Assembly (NCBI RefSeq): GCF_016862455.1
Contig: NZ_BOMZ01000018.1
Location: 62,001-126,000, forward strand
From: Actinoplanes utahensis
Lineage (GTDB): Bacteria; Actinomycetota; Actinomycetes; Mycobacteriales; Micromonosporaceae
Direction of reading: 5' to 3'
Length of the DNA: 64,000 nucleotides
Positions 36,161-45,316 of this stretch are shown here, piece after piece. How positions within the stretch are numbered: position 1 is the stretch's first letter; every line of letters starts with the position of its first letter. Both the position numbers and the translations under genes were made by a program. Below the pieces are notes generated by a model that made no database searches, was not told where the DNA came from, and worked only from the letters and a program-made list of their open reading frames with translations.

Positions 36161-36751
36161 GTGGCGGATCTTCTGGTGTGGATCGACTGTGAGATGACCG
36201 GGCTCGACCTGGGCAAGGACAAGCTCATCGAGGTTGCGGCCCTGGTCACCGATCCGGAGCTGAACGTGTTGGGTGAGGGCGTCGATCTGGTCATCCATGC
36301 CGATGACGCGGCGCTGGACGCCATGCCGCCGGTGGTGCGCGACATGCACGCCAAGTCCGGCCTGACCGAGGAGGTCCGCCGGTCGGCGATCACCATGGCC
36401 GAGGCCGAGGAGCAGGTCCTGGCGTACATCAAGGAGTTCGTGCCGAACCCGCGCACGGCCCCGCTGTGCGGCAACTCGATCGCCACCGACCGGGGCTTCC
36501 TGGCCCGGGACATGCCGGCGCTCGACGCCCACCTGCACTACCGCATGATCGACGTCTCCTCCATCAAGGAGCTGTGCCGCCGGTGGTACCCGCGGGTGTA
36601 CTTCGGGCAGCCCGCCAAGGGCCTGTCGCACCGGGCTCTCGCCGACATCCGGGAGAGCATCCGTGAGCTGGAGTATTACCGTCGCACCATCTTCGTGCCG
36701 CAGCCCGGCCCGGACGTCGACGCCGCCAAGGCCGTCGCCGCCGAGCTATAG
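36161..36751 (+). CDS. orn: Oligoribonuclease
   Basis: A DEDDh 3'-5' exonuclease degrading 2-5-mer RNA and pGpG. The 196-aa product has Asp9-x-Glu11 ([11 protein letters not shown]), [16 protein letters not shown], and [19 protein letters not shown] with the catalytic His and Asp. GTG start. The diguanylate cyclase at 48.6 kb would produce c-di-GMP, whose breakdown intermediate pGpG is an Orn substrate; there is no direct linkage. Confidence 0.95.
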   Translation: MADLLVWIDCEMTGLDLGKDKLIEVAALVTDPELNVLGEGVDLVIHADDAALDAMPPVVRDMHAKSGLTEEVRRSAITMAEAEEQVLAYIKEFVPNPRTAPLCGNSIATDRGFLARDMPALDAHLHYRMIDVSSIKELCRRWYPRVYFGQPAKGLSHRALADIRESIRELEYYRRTIFVPQPGPDVDAAKAVAAEL

Positions 36752-36827
36752 GTAACCCGCTCGACGGGCGCCACGGGCGTGTGGCTATGATTGTCAGGCA
36801 CCGAGGGGTTCGCCCCTAACCGGGCAT

Positions 36828-36904
36828 GGTGGTCGTAGCTCAGCTGGTAGAGCACCGGGTTGTGGTCCCGGGGGTCGCGGGTTCGAGTCCCGTCGATCAC
36901 CCCA
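36828..36904 (+). tRNA. tRNA-His (GTG)
   Basis: Cloverleaf with acceptor GTGGTCG/CGATCAC, the extra 5' G (-1) typical of tRNA-His, anticodon loop TTGTGGT (anticodon GTG), T loop TTCGAGT, and CCA encoded at 36902-36904. Confidence 0.95.
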
Positions 36905-36906
36905 TG

Positions 36907-36934
36907 AAAGGCTCCGTCGTCAGACGGGGCCTTT
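36907..36934 (+). terminator. Terminator after tRNA-His
   Basis: A 12-bp stem AAAGGCTCCGTC/GACGGGGCCTTT followed by TCTCGT. Confidence 0.8.
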
Positions 36935-36951
36935 TCTCGTTGTCCTTGCGG

Positions 36952-36965
36952 TGGGCTCGCTCCCA
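36952..36965. promoter_or_regulatory. CebR-like box upstream of the GH12 cellulase
   Basis: TGGGCTCGCTCCCA matches 12 of 14 positions of TGGGAGCGCTCCCA. A further half site, TGGGAGCG, lies at 36993-37000. Together CGCTCCCAC (36958-36966) and GTGGGAGCG (36992-37000) form a 9-bp inverted repeat. Confidence 0.5.
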
Positions 36966-37070
36966 CATGATGAGCGGCCGAAAAATTTCTCGTGGGAGCG
37001 CGCAACCTTTCGGGTCTCCCGTGCCACTGGGGTGTGGATCAACCGCCGTCCCCCCAGGAGTGCTCGCCTC

Positions 37071-38369
37071 ATGCTCGCCAAGCGCATCGTCGTACCGCTC
37101 TCGGTACTGACCCTCGGCAGCGCCGCCGCCGTCGTCGGTGTTCTGAACGCCGACGCCGCGGCGGTCGCCGCCTGTTCGGTCACCTATACCGTGCCGAGTC
37201 AGTGGAACACCGGCTTCACCGGCGACGTGAAGATCAAGAACACCGGTGGTACGAGTTTCGACGGCTGGAGACTCGGATTCACCTTCCCGTCCGGGCAGAA
37301 ACTGGCCGGCGGCTGGAACGGCACCTGGGCCCAGAGCGGCGCCGCGGTCACCGTGACCGACGCGGGATGGAACAGGACGATCGCGCCGGGCGGTCAGGTG
37401 GCCGTCGGCTTCAACGGCGCCTGGAGTGGCGGCAACGCGATCCCGACCGGGTTCACCGTCAACGGTGTGACCTGCGGCGGCCCGGGGGTTGCCAGCCCGC
37501 CGGCCGCCACTTCTCCGGCCGCCACTTCTCCGGCCGCGACTTCCCCGGCGGCGACGAGGACGGCGACGGCCGCCCCCACGGCGACGAAGACGGCCACGGC
37601 GACGAAGACGGCCACGGCCACCCCTACGGCGACCAGGACCGCCACGGCCACGCCGACCGCGACAGCCGTCAAGGGCGCCGAGAACTGCACCGACTACGCG
37701 GCCCTGGTGCGCGGCAGGTTCTGGGTGAACAACAACGTCTGGGGCAAGGCTGACGGCACCGGCTCGCAGTGCGTCTGGGAGAACGGGCTCAGCGGCGACA
37801 GCCTGAGCTGGGGCACCCGGTGGACGTGGGCCGGTGACAACACCAAGGTCAAGTCGTACGCCTCCTCGGTCCTGGGTTGGCACTGGGGCTGGAAGGTGCC
37901 CAGCGCCACCACCGGCCTGCCGGTCCAGCTCAGCGCCGGCAAGTCCGTGACCACGACCTGGAACTTCAAGGTCACCCAGACCACCGGCAACGTGATGAAC
38001 GTCGCCTACGACCTGTGGCTGCACGACATGGCCGCCCCGGACTGGCAGAACAACCCGACCGACGAGGTCATGGTGTGGCTGTACAAGTCCGGCGGCGCGG
38101 GCCCGGTCGGCACCAAGCAGGCGACCGTGACGATCGGGGGCGCCACCTACGACCTGTACAAGGGCAACATCGGCTGGGAGGTGTACTCGTTCGTGCGTAC
38201 CTCCAACACCTCGGCGGCCACTCTCGACCTGACCGACTTCACCGACGACCTGGTGGCACGCGGCTGGCTCGCCAAGTCCAAGTACCTGTCCAGCGTCCAG
38301 GCCGGCACCGAGATCTTCACCGGCTCGGGACAGCTGGACACCACCGCGTACTCCGTGAAGATCGGCTGA
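37071..38369 (+). CDS. Secreted endoglucanase: CBM2 plus GH12
   Basis: 432 aa. Signal peptide about 1-33; CBM2 about 35-135, bracketed by Cys35 and Cys135, with exposed tryptophans for cellulose binding. A linker of ASP and TAT repeats (about 141-200) leads to a GH12 catalytic domain (205-432). The GH12 pair is Glu332 (DEVMVWLYK, nucleophile) and Glu414 (AGTEIFTGSG, acid/base), the retaining mechanism. The ATG at 37071 follows AGGAG; the longer upstream frame is not used. CebR-like sites upstream suggest induction by cello-oligosaccharides. Confidence 0.93.
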   Translation: MLAKRIVVPLSVLTLGSAAAVVGVLNADAAAVAACSVTYTVPSQWNTGFTGDVKIKNTGGTSFDGWRLGFTFPSGQKLAGGWNGTWAQSGAAVTVTDAGWNRTIAPGGQVAVGFNGAWSGGNAIPTGFTVNGVTCGGPGVASPPAATSPAATSPAATSPAATRTATAAPTATKTATATKTATATPTATRTATATPTATAVKGAENCTDYAALVRGRFWVNNNVWGKADGTGSQCVWENGLSGDSLSWGTRWTWAGDNTKVKSYASSVLGWHWGWKVPSATTGLPVQLSAGKSVTTTWNFKVTQTTGNVMNVAYDLWLHDMAAPDWQNNPTDEVMVWLYKSGGAGPVGTKQATVTIGGATYDLYKGNIGWEVYSFVRTSNTSAATLDLTDFTDDLVARGWLAKSKYLSSVQAGTEIFTGSGQLDTTAYSVKIG

Positions 38370-38449
38370 TCTCGGCCGCCCCGGGTTCCGACCCCACGGC
38401 CCGGGGCGGCCGGCACTCCCCGTATCCCCTGACGGTCAGGAACAGTGAG

Positions 38450-38968
38450 TTGTCCGACCTTGGCGCCGAATACGCCTTCCGTCGATTCTTCGATGACCAT
38501 CACACCGATCTGTCCCGGCTCGCCTATCTGGTGACCGGTGATTCGCAGGCGGCCGACGACCTGGCGGCTGACGCGTTCGTGGAGGTGTGGCGGCATTGGG
38601 AGCGTGTCCAGGCCGCCGACAGCCCGATCGCGTACGCTCGCGGCATCGTGACCAACCTGGCCCGTCAATGGATCAAGAAACAGACCCGGGAGCGGGCCGG
38701 TCTGCTGCGGCTCGGTCTGCTGCGCCGTGACCGGAGCGAGAGCGACACCCCCGCGGTCCTGGACGTTCGCGCGGCGCTGCAACGGCTGCCGCAGCGGCGC
38801 CGGGAGTGCGTGGTCCTGCGGTACGCCCTCGACGTCCCGGAGAAGGAGGTCGCCGCGATCCTCGGCATCTCGGTCGGCGCGGTCAAGAGTCACACGTCGC
38901 GGGGCGCCGCACAGTTGAGTGAGTACCTGCGCGGGATGCCGCTGATGATGGGAGGCCACCATGGCTGA
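38450..38968 (+). CDS. ECF sigma factor, SigE-family type
   Basis: A 172-aa sigma-70 factor: region 2 (YAFRRFFDDHHTDLSRLAYLVTGD, DDLAADAFVEVWRHWERV) and region 4 (CVVLRYALDVPEKEVAAILGISVGAVKSHTSRGAAQL). The frame is open far upstream over the GH12 gene, but the TTG at 38450 follows CAGGAAC and gives the natural N-terminus. It overlaps the next gene by 8 nt, the usual sigma/anti-sigma layout. Confidence 0.88.
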   Translation: MSDLGAEYAFRRFFDDHHTDLSRLAYLVTGDSQAADDLAADAFVEVWRHWERVQAADSPIAYARGIVTNLARQWIKKQTRERAGLLRLGLLRRDRSESDTPAVLDVRAALQRLPQRRRECVVLRYALDVPEKEVAAILGISVGAVKSHTSRGAAQLSEYLRGMPLMMGGHHG

Positions 38969-39752
38969 GCGCCCCCGGCCCGATCTGGGCCCGGTGCTGC
39001 GCCGGGAGGCCGACCGGCACGTGCCGGACCGTACCGCGATGCTGAACCGGATCGCCCAGCGCCGTGCCGAGCCGCCCCGCAGCAGGTGGGCTCTCTCGCT
39101 GCGGCCGGTCGCCGCCGCGGCCTCGGTGGTCGCCACGCTGGTCGTCGGCTTCACCGGGATCCGGCTGCTCGGCGACCGGCCGGAGCCGGACCGCACCCCG
39201 GCCGCGACCGAGGGCTCGCCCTCGCCGGCGGCCTCCGCCACCCCGCCGCCGTCCCCGTCCGCCGCGGCGAGCAGCCACGCGCCCCGGCAGAAAGGCGGGG
39301 CCGGCCAGCGGGAGACCGGCCGCGCCACCACGGCGACCACCGCGCCCGGCCCGGGCTGGACACCCTCCGCCGGTTTCCTGAGCTCCGCCGCGGTCGTCGA
39401 CTCGCATTCGGTCAGCACCTGGGCGCAGGGCAACGTCACACTGACCACCACCCGGACGATCACCGCGCTGGACCTGGTGATCAACGTGGCGAAGACGCCG
39501 GGTGTCCGGGACGCCGGCAGGTGGACCACGATCCCGGCGGAGATGGTCGGCACCGTGGTGACCGAGGAGAAGGACCGGCTGGTCTACCGCTTCACCCTGA
39601 AGCAGGGCACGCTGGCGCCGGGCGACTACGTGTTCGCCGTGCAGTACGTGCACGCCGACGGCGACCGGGATCCGAGCGGCGACACCTACGGCGCGGTCGC
39701 CACCGCGGACGGCGAGCAGGTCGTGGTGACCGGGGCGTTCCGGGACAAGTGA
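38961..39752 (+). CDS. Single-pass membrane protein, candidate anti-sigma
   Basis: 263 aa: a short cytoplasmic N-terminus (about 1-48, with LRREADRHVPDRTAMLNRI), one TM helix (about 50-70), a Ser/Pro/Ala linker, and a beta-rich extracellular domain (about 130-263). Its start overlaps the sigma factor stop, so it probably regulates that sigma factor. The N-terminus lacks the HxxxCxxC zinc motif of ZAS anti-sigma factors. Role inferred from position. Confidence 0.65.
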   Translation: MAERPRPDLGPVLRREADRHVPDRTAMLNRIAQRRAEPPRSRWALSLRPVAAAASVVATLVVGFTGIRLLGDRPEPDRTPAATEGSPSPAASATPPPSPSAAASSHAPRQKGGAGQRETGRATTATTAPGPGWTPSAGFLSSAAVVDSHSVSTWAQGNVTLTTTRTITALDLVINVAKTPGVRDAGRWTTIPAEMVGTVVTEEKDRLVYRFTLKQGTLAPGDYVFAVQYVHADGDRDPSGDTYGAVATADGEQVVVTGAFRDK

Positions 39753-39753
39753 C

Positions 39754-39809
39754 CGGCTGGTCGTCCCTGCTGTCTCCGCGCCGGCGGAGACAGCAGGGAG
39801 AACCAGCCG
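39754..39809. terminator. Bidirectional terminator I
   Basis: A 16-bp perfect stem (39764-39779/39784-39799) with an outer CGGCTGGT/ACCAGCCG stem, at the convergent junction. Confidence 0.9.
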
Positions 39810-39816
39810 CGGTATG

Positions 39817-39856
39817 CGAGAGCGGGCCCGGTCGTGATCGACCGGGCCCGCTCTCG
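39817..39856. terminator. Bidirectional terminator II
   Basis: A second hairpin 7 bp on: an 18-bp perfect stem with a TGAT loop. Confidence 0.9.
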
Positions 39857-39876
39857 TCGTTTCGGGGAAGCGGACC

Positions 39877-41151
39877 TTACTTCAGGTAGCTGCCCTTCTT
39901 GTACTCCTCGTAGCTCATGTTCCAGTCGGTCCAGCCGTTGCCGTTCTTCAGCTTCTCCTCGGTGCCGGAGACCGTGATCACGTCGCCCATCAGGGTCTTG
40001 CCGAACAGCCACTCGCCGAGCGCCTCGGAGACGTTGACGCAGCCGTGCGAGACGTTGCGGCGCCCCTGCTGGCCCTCCGACCACGGCGCGGCGTGGATGA
40101 ACTGGCCGCTGTACGTGATCCGCTGCGCCCAGTCGATCGGGGTCTTGTACCCGTTCACCGGGTCCTCGTCGGTGGTGTCGAAGATGGTGTGCGCCGCCTT
40201 CTCCATCACGACCATGGTGCCGCTGGACGACGGGGTGCTCTTCTTGCCGAGGCTGACCGGGATGGTCTTGATGACCTTGCCGTTCTCCTTGACCGTCATC
40301 TTCTTGGTCTTGTTGTCGACTGTCATGATCAGCTCACGGCCGATCTTGAGGTCGACGGTCAGGTCGGACCGGCCGTACCACCCGTCACCGAGCTTCACGC
40401 CCTTGAGCGCCACCTTGTAGAAGACCTTGGAGTTGGCCTTCCAGTAGGTCTGCGGGCGGAAGTGCACCTCGGTGGAGCTGATCCAGCGCCAGGTGCCCTC
40501 CTGCGCGGGCGTGGCGGTGACCGTCATCCGGCGCTCGACCTCGGCCCGGTACTTCTCCGGGATGGGCCGGCCGAACTTCATGATCAGGGGCATGCCCACG
40601 CCGACGGTCTGGCCGTCGGCCAGGAAGCTGCTGACCCGGACCAGGTTGGCCGGCTGCTTCATCGTGGTGAACGTGCTGGTCGCCGAGTTCTGCTTGCCGT
40701 CGGCGGCGGGAGTGCTGACGGTCACGGTGTATTTCGTGCCCCAGGCCAGCGACTCGCTCGGACGCCAGAGGTTGCCGTCCTTGTCGACGGTGCCCTTGAC
40801 CTCTTTGCCCTTGGCGTTGGTGACCTTGACCTCGGTGTTCGCCGGGTCCTCGCTGTTGTACTTCACCTCGGACCAGAGCTCGACACTCGTCGCGTCAGCC
40901 GCCGGAGAGGTCACCGCGACGGTGCTCAGCGCCGGTGCGGGGGCCGTCGAGGTGGACTCCTCGGGGCCGGTGCTGGCGCCGGCGCCCGCGCCACCGCCCT
41001 GCCAGGACGGCTTGTCGTCGCTGCCGCTGCACGCGGCGGTCAGGAGCAGAGTGCCCGCCAGGACCGCCGTCACGGCCAGGCGCAGACGGCTCCGGCCGCC
41101 ACGGGCGGACGGAGCTATGCGCCCTGCCGACCGAATTCCATCCATTTCCAT
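39877..41151 (-). CDS. L,D-transpeptidase lipoprotein (Ig-like plus YkuD)
   Basis: 424 aa. The lipobox LLLTAACSG gives a lipid-anchored Cys. Ser/Ala-rich spacing is followed by two Ig-like domains (about 80-290) and a YkuD catalytic domain (about 290-410) with HAAPWSEGQQGRRNVSHGCVNV: catalytic Cys in SHGC and the preceding His. The layout matches LdtMt2-type enzymes that form 3-3 peptidoglycan crosslinks. Start at ATG 41151 after GAGGGGACC. Paralogue of the next gene. Confidence 0.92.
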   Translation of the reverse strand: MEMDGIRSAGRIAPSARGGRSRLRLAVTAVLAGTLLLTAACSGSDDKPSWQGGGAGAGASTGPEESTSTAPAPALSTVAVTSPAADATSVELWSEVKYNSEDPANTEVKVTNAKGKEVKGTVDKDGNLWRPSESLAWGTKYTVTVSTPAADGKQNSATSTFTTMKQPANLVRVSSFLADGQTVGVGMPLIMKFGRPIPEKYRAEVERRMTVTATPAQEGTWRWISSTEVHFRPQTYWKANSKVFYKVALKGVKLGDGWYGRSDLTVDLKIGRELIMTVDNKTKKMTVKENGKVIKTIPVSLGKKSTPSSSGTMVVMEKAAHTIFDTTDEDPVNGYKTPIDWAQRITYSGQFIHAAPWSEGQQGRRNVSHGCVNVSEALGEWLFGKTLMGDVITVSGTEEKLKNGNGWTDWNMSYEEYKKGSYLK

Positions 41152-41287
41152 GGTCCCCTCACGGCGTCGTTCTCCCCGGCGCCCAATAGTGCTCCAAAAC
41201 CAGCGTCGCACCAATCCCGGTTTCGTGCCGTGACCGGTGCGACGCCAGCGATGTACCCCGTTGGGGAGACGGAACCGCGGAAGACCC

Positions 41288-42511
41288 CTACAGGGCGCTG
41301 CCCGCCTTGAACTTCTCCCAGCTCACGTCCCACGGGGTCCAGCCGTCGCCGTAATCCAGCTTGTCCTCGGTGCCCTTCACCACGACCGGGTCGCCGATCA
41401 GGGTCTTCTGGAACAGCCAGGCGGCGTTCGACGGGGAGACGTTGACACAGCCGTGTGACACATTCGTGCGTCCCTGTGAACCCGTGGACCACGGGGCCGA
41501 GTGGACGTACTGCCCGCTCCAGGTCAGTCGCTGCGCGTACTGGATGTTGGTGCGGTAACCGGAGGCGCCGTCGGTGTCGGTGGTGTCGAAGACGGTCGCC
41601 TCCTTCTTCTCCATCACCACCATGTGGCCGTGGACCGAGGGAGTGCTCTTCTTGCCGAGGCTCACCGGCATCGTCTTGACGACCTTGCCCTCCTGCAGCA
41701 CGGTCATCTTCTTGGTCGCGTTGTCGACGCTCATCTCGAACTTGCGGCCGATCTTGACCTTGGCCGAGCGGTCCTTGTCGCCGTACCGCCCGCCGCCGGT
41801 CGGCAGGCCGCCGACCGCGATCCGCACGGTGAGCTCGGTGCCGGTCTGCCAGTACTCCGGGGCCCGGTAATAGGCCTGGGTGCCGCTGGGGGTCCACGAC
41901 CAGATGCCCGGCTGGGCCGGCGACGTGGTGACGAACATCCGCTTCTGCACGGCGGCCCGGTCGGCCTTCTTGATGCCGGGGTTGAACTCGACGACCACCG
42001 GCATGGCCACGCCGTAGGTCCGGCCGTCGAAGAGGTAGAGGCCGGTGCCGGTGGTCCTCGGGGGCGTGCCCATCGTGGTGAACGAGGTGCTCGCCGTCGT
42101 GCTCTGGCCGCCGGCGCCGGTGGCGACGACCTTCGCCGCGTACTTCTGCTTGGCCTGCAGGGGTTTGGCCGGCACCCAGGCCGAGCCGTCCTCGCGCAGG
42201 AAGCCCGCGACCGGCTTGCCCTTGGCGTCGGTGAGGGTGACCGTGGTCACCTCGCCACCGCTGACCTTGAGGCCGATCTCGGCGCTGACCGGCACGTTCT
42301 TCTGGTTGGCGGCCGGGGTGATGCTCAGCGTCACCGGGCCGGCGGCGGTGGTGCTCTCGGTGACCGGCGCGCCGGCGGAGGCGGGCGCCGATGGCGTCCC
42401 GGCCGCGGCGGGCTCGGAGAGGGCGGGTTTGTCGTCGTCGCCGCAGGCGGCGAGGCCGGCGGTCAAGGCGATCGCCATGATCGCCGCCAGGGTGCGGCGG
42501 AGGTGAACCAT
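41288..42511 (-). CDS. L,D-transpeptidase lipoprotein, tandem paralogue
   Basis: 407 aa with the same design: lipobox ALTAGLAACGDD, two Ig-like domains and a YkuD domain with HSAPWSTGSQGRTNVSHGC. Similarity to the neighbouring copy is strong in the catalytic third and weaker in the Ig-like domains, so the duplication is old. The 136-bp gap between the two allows a separate promoter. Start chosen at ATG 42511, giving a proper signal peptide. Confidence 0.92.
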   Translation of the reverse strand: MVHLRRTLAAIMAIALTAGLAACGDDDKPALSEPAAAGTPSAPASAGAPVTESTTAAGPVTLSITPAANQKNVPVSAEIGLKVSGGEVTTVTLTDAKGKPVAGFLREDGSAWVPAKPLQAKQKYAAKVVATGAGGQSTTASTSFTTMGTPPRTTGTGLYLFDGRTYGVAMPVVVEFNPGIKKADRAAVQKRMFVTTSPAQPGIWSWTPSGTQAYYRAPEYWQTGTELTVRIAVGGLPTGGGRYGDKDRSAKVKIGRKFEMSVDNATKKMTVLQEGKVVKTMPVSLGKKSTPSVHGHMVVMEKKEATVFDTTDTDGASGYRTNIQYAQRLTWSGQYVHSAPWSTGSQGRTNVSHGCVNVSPSNAAWLFQKTLIGDPVVVKGTEDKLDYGDGWTPWDVSWEKFKAGSAL

Positions 42512-42649
42512 CGTCGGGCCCCGTTCTGGAGTTCTCAGCGCAGACATACTGACGTATGCGCGCAAGTCACGGCTCCCCCTTGCGGGGGTAAAGGGCCGAT
42601 TTCAAGGATCTTCACAGTGCGTGCTAACGTTTTCCTCGTTGCACGGCGA

Positions 42650-42722
42650 GCGCTGCTAGCTCAACTGGCAGAGCAGCGGACTCTTAATCCGCGGGTTGTA
42701 GGTTCGAGTCCTACGCGGCGCA
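42650..42722 (+). tRNA. tRNA-Lys (CTT), copy 1
   Basis: Acceptor GCGCTGC/GCGGCGC, anticodon stem GCGGA/TCCGC with loop CTCTTAA (anticodon CTT), T loop TTCGAGT. No encoded CCA. Confidence 0.95.
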
Positions 42723-42737
42723 CTCACTTTGCTGCAG

Positions 42738-42770
42738 AGGCGGTCACGATGATCTTCGTGGCCGCCTTTT
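42738..42770 (+). terminator. Terminator after tRNA-Lys copy 1
   Basis: A 12-bp stem AGGCGGTCACGA/TCGTGGCCGCCT followed by TTT. Confidence 0.85.
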
Positions 42771-42841
42771 CGCATCTCAGGGGTCCGGGGCCCCGATTGG
42801 CCGGGATCGCCGGCGGGTGTTAAAGTTCTATCCGTCGAAAG

Positions 42842-42914
42842 GCGCTGCTAGCTCAACTGGCAGAGCAGCGGACTCTTAATCCGCGGGTTGTAGGTTCGAG
42901 TCCTACGCGGCGCA
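42842..42914 (+). tRNA. tRNA-Lys (CTT), copy 2
   Basis: Identical over all 73 bp to copy 1, 192 bp downstream. The flanks differ, so each copy has its own terminator and probably its own promoter. Confidence 0.95.
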
Positions 42915-42922
42915 CGGCATGA

Positions 42923-42955
42923 CTGAGGCCCCACCTGATCCAGGTGGGGCCTCAG
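42923..42955 (+). terminator. Terminator after tRNA-Lys copy 2
   Basis: A 15-bp stem CTGAGGCCCCACCTG/CAGGTGGGGCCTCAG followed by TGCTTT. Confidence 0.9.
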
Positions 42956-43119
42956 TGCTTTGCGGCGACTCACGGCACGCCGACCCCCAGGAGGAGACGT
43001 CGGTCACCGCCTCGCGGGACCGGTCCCGCCGGTGCCGGCCGTCTCTCGGTCGGAAACCCGCCACCGGGTAACCCGTCCGGGCGTGCGGGCCGGGCCCCGC
43101 GGGGTCGTATCGTCGCGGC

Positions 43120-43749
43120 ATGACCCGCGTCCTGCTGATCTCGGGAAGCACCCTGGGAACCTCCCTGCACACCGCGGCCCTGCGCACGGCGGCCCGGACC
43201 GCCCCGCCGGAGGTGGCCGCCACCCTCTACGAGGATCTTCGGGAGCTGCCCGCCTTCGTCCCCGGCGACGTGCCGTTCGGCCCGGTCGCCGAGCTGCGGT
43301 CGATGGTCGACGCGGCCGACGCCGTGCTGTTCAGCACCCCGGAGTACGCGGGCACGCTCCCCGGCAGCCTGAAGAACCTGCTCGACTGGCTGGTCGACGG
43401 CGGCGACCTGGGTGGCAAACCGGTGGCCTGGCTGTCGGTGGTCCGGCCCGGTCTGGACGACGGCGCCCGGGCCGCGCTGGAGTCGGTGCTCGGCCACGCC
43501 GGGGCCCGGCTGCTGGGCCCGGCGTGCGTCCGGCTGCCGCTGGAGATGGCGGCGATCGACGAGGCCGGGCTGGTCGCCGACGACCGCCTGCACCTGGCCT
43601 TGCGGGACATGCTGCGGGCGCTGGCGGGGGTCCTGGCCCAGGCCCGGCCGAAACCGCAGCCGTCCTGGCAGGCCCACTCCAGCGTCTATCCGGTGGTGCA
43701 GCGTCAGGACGCGCCCGGCGGCACCCCGGTGGTGTGGCCGTTCACCTGA
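43120..43749 (+). CDS. NADPH-dependent FMN reductase-like flavoprotein
   Basis: A 209-aa flavodoxin-fold protein. ISGSTLGTSLHTAALRTA binds the FMN phosphate and FSTPEYAGTLPGSLKNLLDWLV is the signature isoalloxazine loop of the NADPH-FMN reductase (azoreductase/ChrR) family. The C-terminal ~50 residues are an extension. Physiological electron acceptor unknown. Its 3' end overlaps the convergent sulfatase by 8 bp. Confidence 0.9.
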   Translation: MTRVLLISGSTLGTSLHTAALRTAARTAPPEVAATLYEDLRELPAFVPGDVPFGPVAELRSMVDAADAVLFSTPEYAGTLPGSLKNLLDWLVDGGDLGGKPVAWLSVVRPGLDDGARAALESVLGHAGARLLGPACVRLPLEMAAIDEAGLVADDRLHLALRDMLRALAGVLAQARPKPQPSWQAHSSVYPVVQRQDAPGGTPVVWPFT

Positions 43750-45316
43750 GCGCGCGGCCGGCGGTCCAGCAGGCGTCCGGTCCGACACAGGTGGCCAGGC
43801 CGCGCAGGGCGCCCCGCAGTTCGGCGAGGCGCTCCGGGGTCAGCGTGCCGACCACGTTCTTCAGCATGTACGGGTCGGCCACCCGGTCGAAGTACTCCGC
43901 CTTGCCGTCGACGTACTCGATGTAGGTGAAGGTCTCGCTGCGCAGCGCGTCGTACGACGGCGGCACGTTGATGCTGTCCTTCTCGTAGTCGGGGTCCTTC
44001 GGGTCGGAGGCCGGATCGTGGTGCTCGACCAGCGCCGCGGTCCGCCAGTCGGCCGGCAGCGCGCCGGACAGCAGCGGGACGAAGCTGCGCCCGTCGGACT
44101 CCGTCGGGGCGGGCGCGCCGGCCCACTCGGAAAACGTCGGGCGGAAGTCGATGTTCTCCACGATGTGCGGCACCTCGCGCCCGGCCTGGACGCCAGGACC
44201 GGCCACGATCAGCGGCACGTTGACGTCGGTGTCGAAGGCGGTCTGCTTGCCGGCGGGCAGCGAGTACTCGCCCATGTGGTAGCCGTTGTCGGAGGTGAAG
44301 ACGACCATGGTCTGGTCGGCGATGCCGGCCTTGACGAGGGTGTCGCGCACGGTGCCGACCATCCGGTCCACCGACTGCACCGACTGCGCGCGCAGCCGGT
44401 GGTAACGGTCGATGGCGGCGATCTGCGCCGGGGTCAGTCTCGGCTTGGCGGCCAGCCACGCCGAGTTCTCCGGAACCCGGTCCCAGGCGGGCGTGCGCGG
44501 CGCCGTGAGCCCGGGGAACAGGGTGGCGTCCCGCGGCGCCGGGGTGAACGGGAGGTGCGGGGCGTACGTCGACAGCTCGATCATGAAGGGCTTGCCGCTC
44601 GCCGCGCCGGCCTTGATGAAGCCGGTGGCCTTGGCCGTCATCACGTCGGTGAGGTAGTCCTTCGGCTGCTTGCCGTACCTGACCACCCGGCCGTTGTCGT
44701 TGATCAGGTAGTCGAAGTTCTTGTACGCGTCACCGCTGACCCACCACTGGTCCCAGCCCGGCGGCACGTACGGCTTGCCGGTGCCCATGGTCAGCCGGGG
44801 CTGGTACTCGTTGAGGTACTTGCCGAGGAATGCGGTGCGGTACCCGGCGGCCTGCAGGTCGGTGCCGATCGTGGTCTTCTCCTGGCCCCGGCTGTTGAAC
44901 AGCAGGAACCCGCCGTCCGACCCGTGGTTCTTGATGATCCCGGTGTTGTGCGGGAACTGGCCCTTCAGGATCGACGCCCGGGACGGGCAGCACAGCGAGT
45001 CGGTCACCGTGTAGTTGGTGAACGTCGTGCCCTCCTGCTGGAGCCGCCGGACGTTGGGCATGTACTGCACGAGGTTCATCGAGAAGTCGTCGGTGAGGAC
45101 GAAGACGATGTTCGGCTTCACCACGCTGGACTCGGTGGGCACCGAGGCGGAGGCCGTGACCGGCGGCGTCGACGACGTGCCGGGCGCCGGGTGCGCTTCG
45201 GCGGCCGAGCCACGCGGTCCGGAGCCGGTGCTGCAGCCGGCGGCGACCAGCAGCGAGGCGATGACGGCGGCGGTGTGCCGGAGAGTGCGGAACGACATGC
45301 GGCGCGATGACTCCAT
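43742..45316 (-). CDS. Secreted sulfatase lipoprotein (formylglycine type)
   Basis: A 524-aa arylsulfatase-fold enzyme: lipobox LLVAAGC (Cys28), then NIVFVLTDDFSMNLV with the metal aspartates. LCCPSRASILKG carries Cys109 in C-x-P-S-R, which must be oxidised to formylglycine. VFTSDNGYHMGEYSLPAGK holds the C-terminal metal Asp-Asn. It resembles N-acetylglucosamine-6-sulfatases in overall layout; the substrate (sulfated polysaccharide) is inferred. The maturase is not in the window. ATG 45298 is an alternative start. Confidence 0.9.
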   Translation of the reverse strand: MESSRRMSFRTLRHTAAVIASLLVAAGCSTGSGPRGSAAEAHPAPGTSSTPPVTASASVPTESSVVKPNIVFVLTDDFSMNLVQYMPNVRRLQQEGTTFTNYTVTDSLCCPSRASILKGQFPHNTGIIKNHGSDGGFLLFNSRGQEKTTIGTDLQAAGYRTAFLGKYLNEYQPRLTMGTGKPYVPPGWDQWWVSGDAYKNFDYLINDNGRVVRYGKQPKDYLTDVMTAKATGFIKAGAASGKPFMIELSTYAPHLPFTPAPRDATLFPGLTAPRTPAWDRVPENSAWLAAKPRLTPAQIAAIDRYHRLRAQSVQSVDRMVGTVRDTLVKAGIADQTMVVFTSDNGYHMGEYSLPAGKQTAFDTDVNVPLIVAGPGVQAGREVPHIVENIDFRPTFSEWAGAPAPTESDGRSFVPLLSGALPADWRTAALVEHHDPASDPKDPDYEKDSINVPPSYDALRSETFTYIEYVDGKAEYFDRVADPYMLKNVVGTLTPERLAELRGALRGLATCVGPDACWTAGRALR

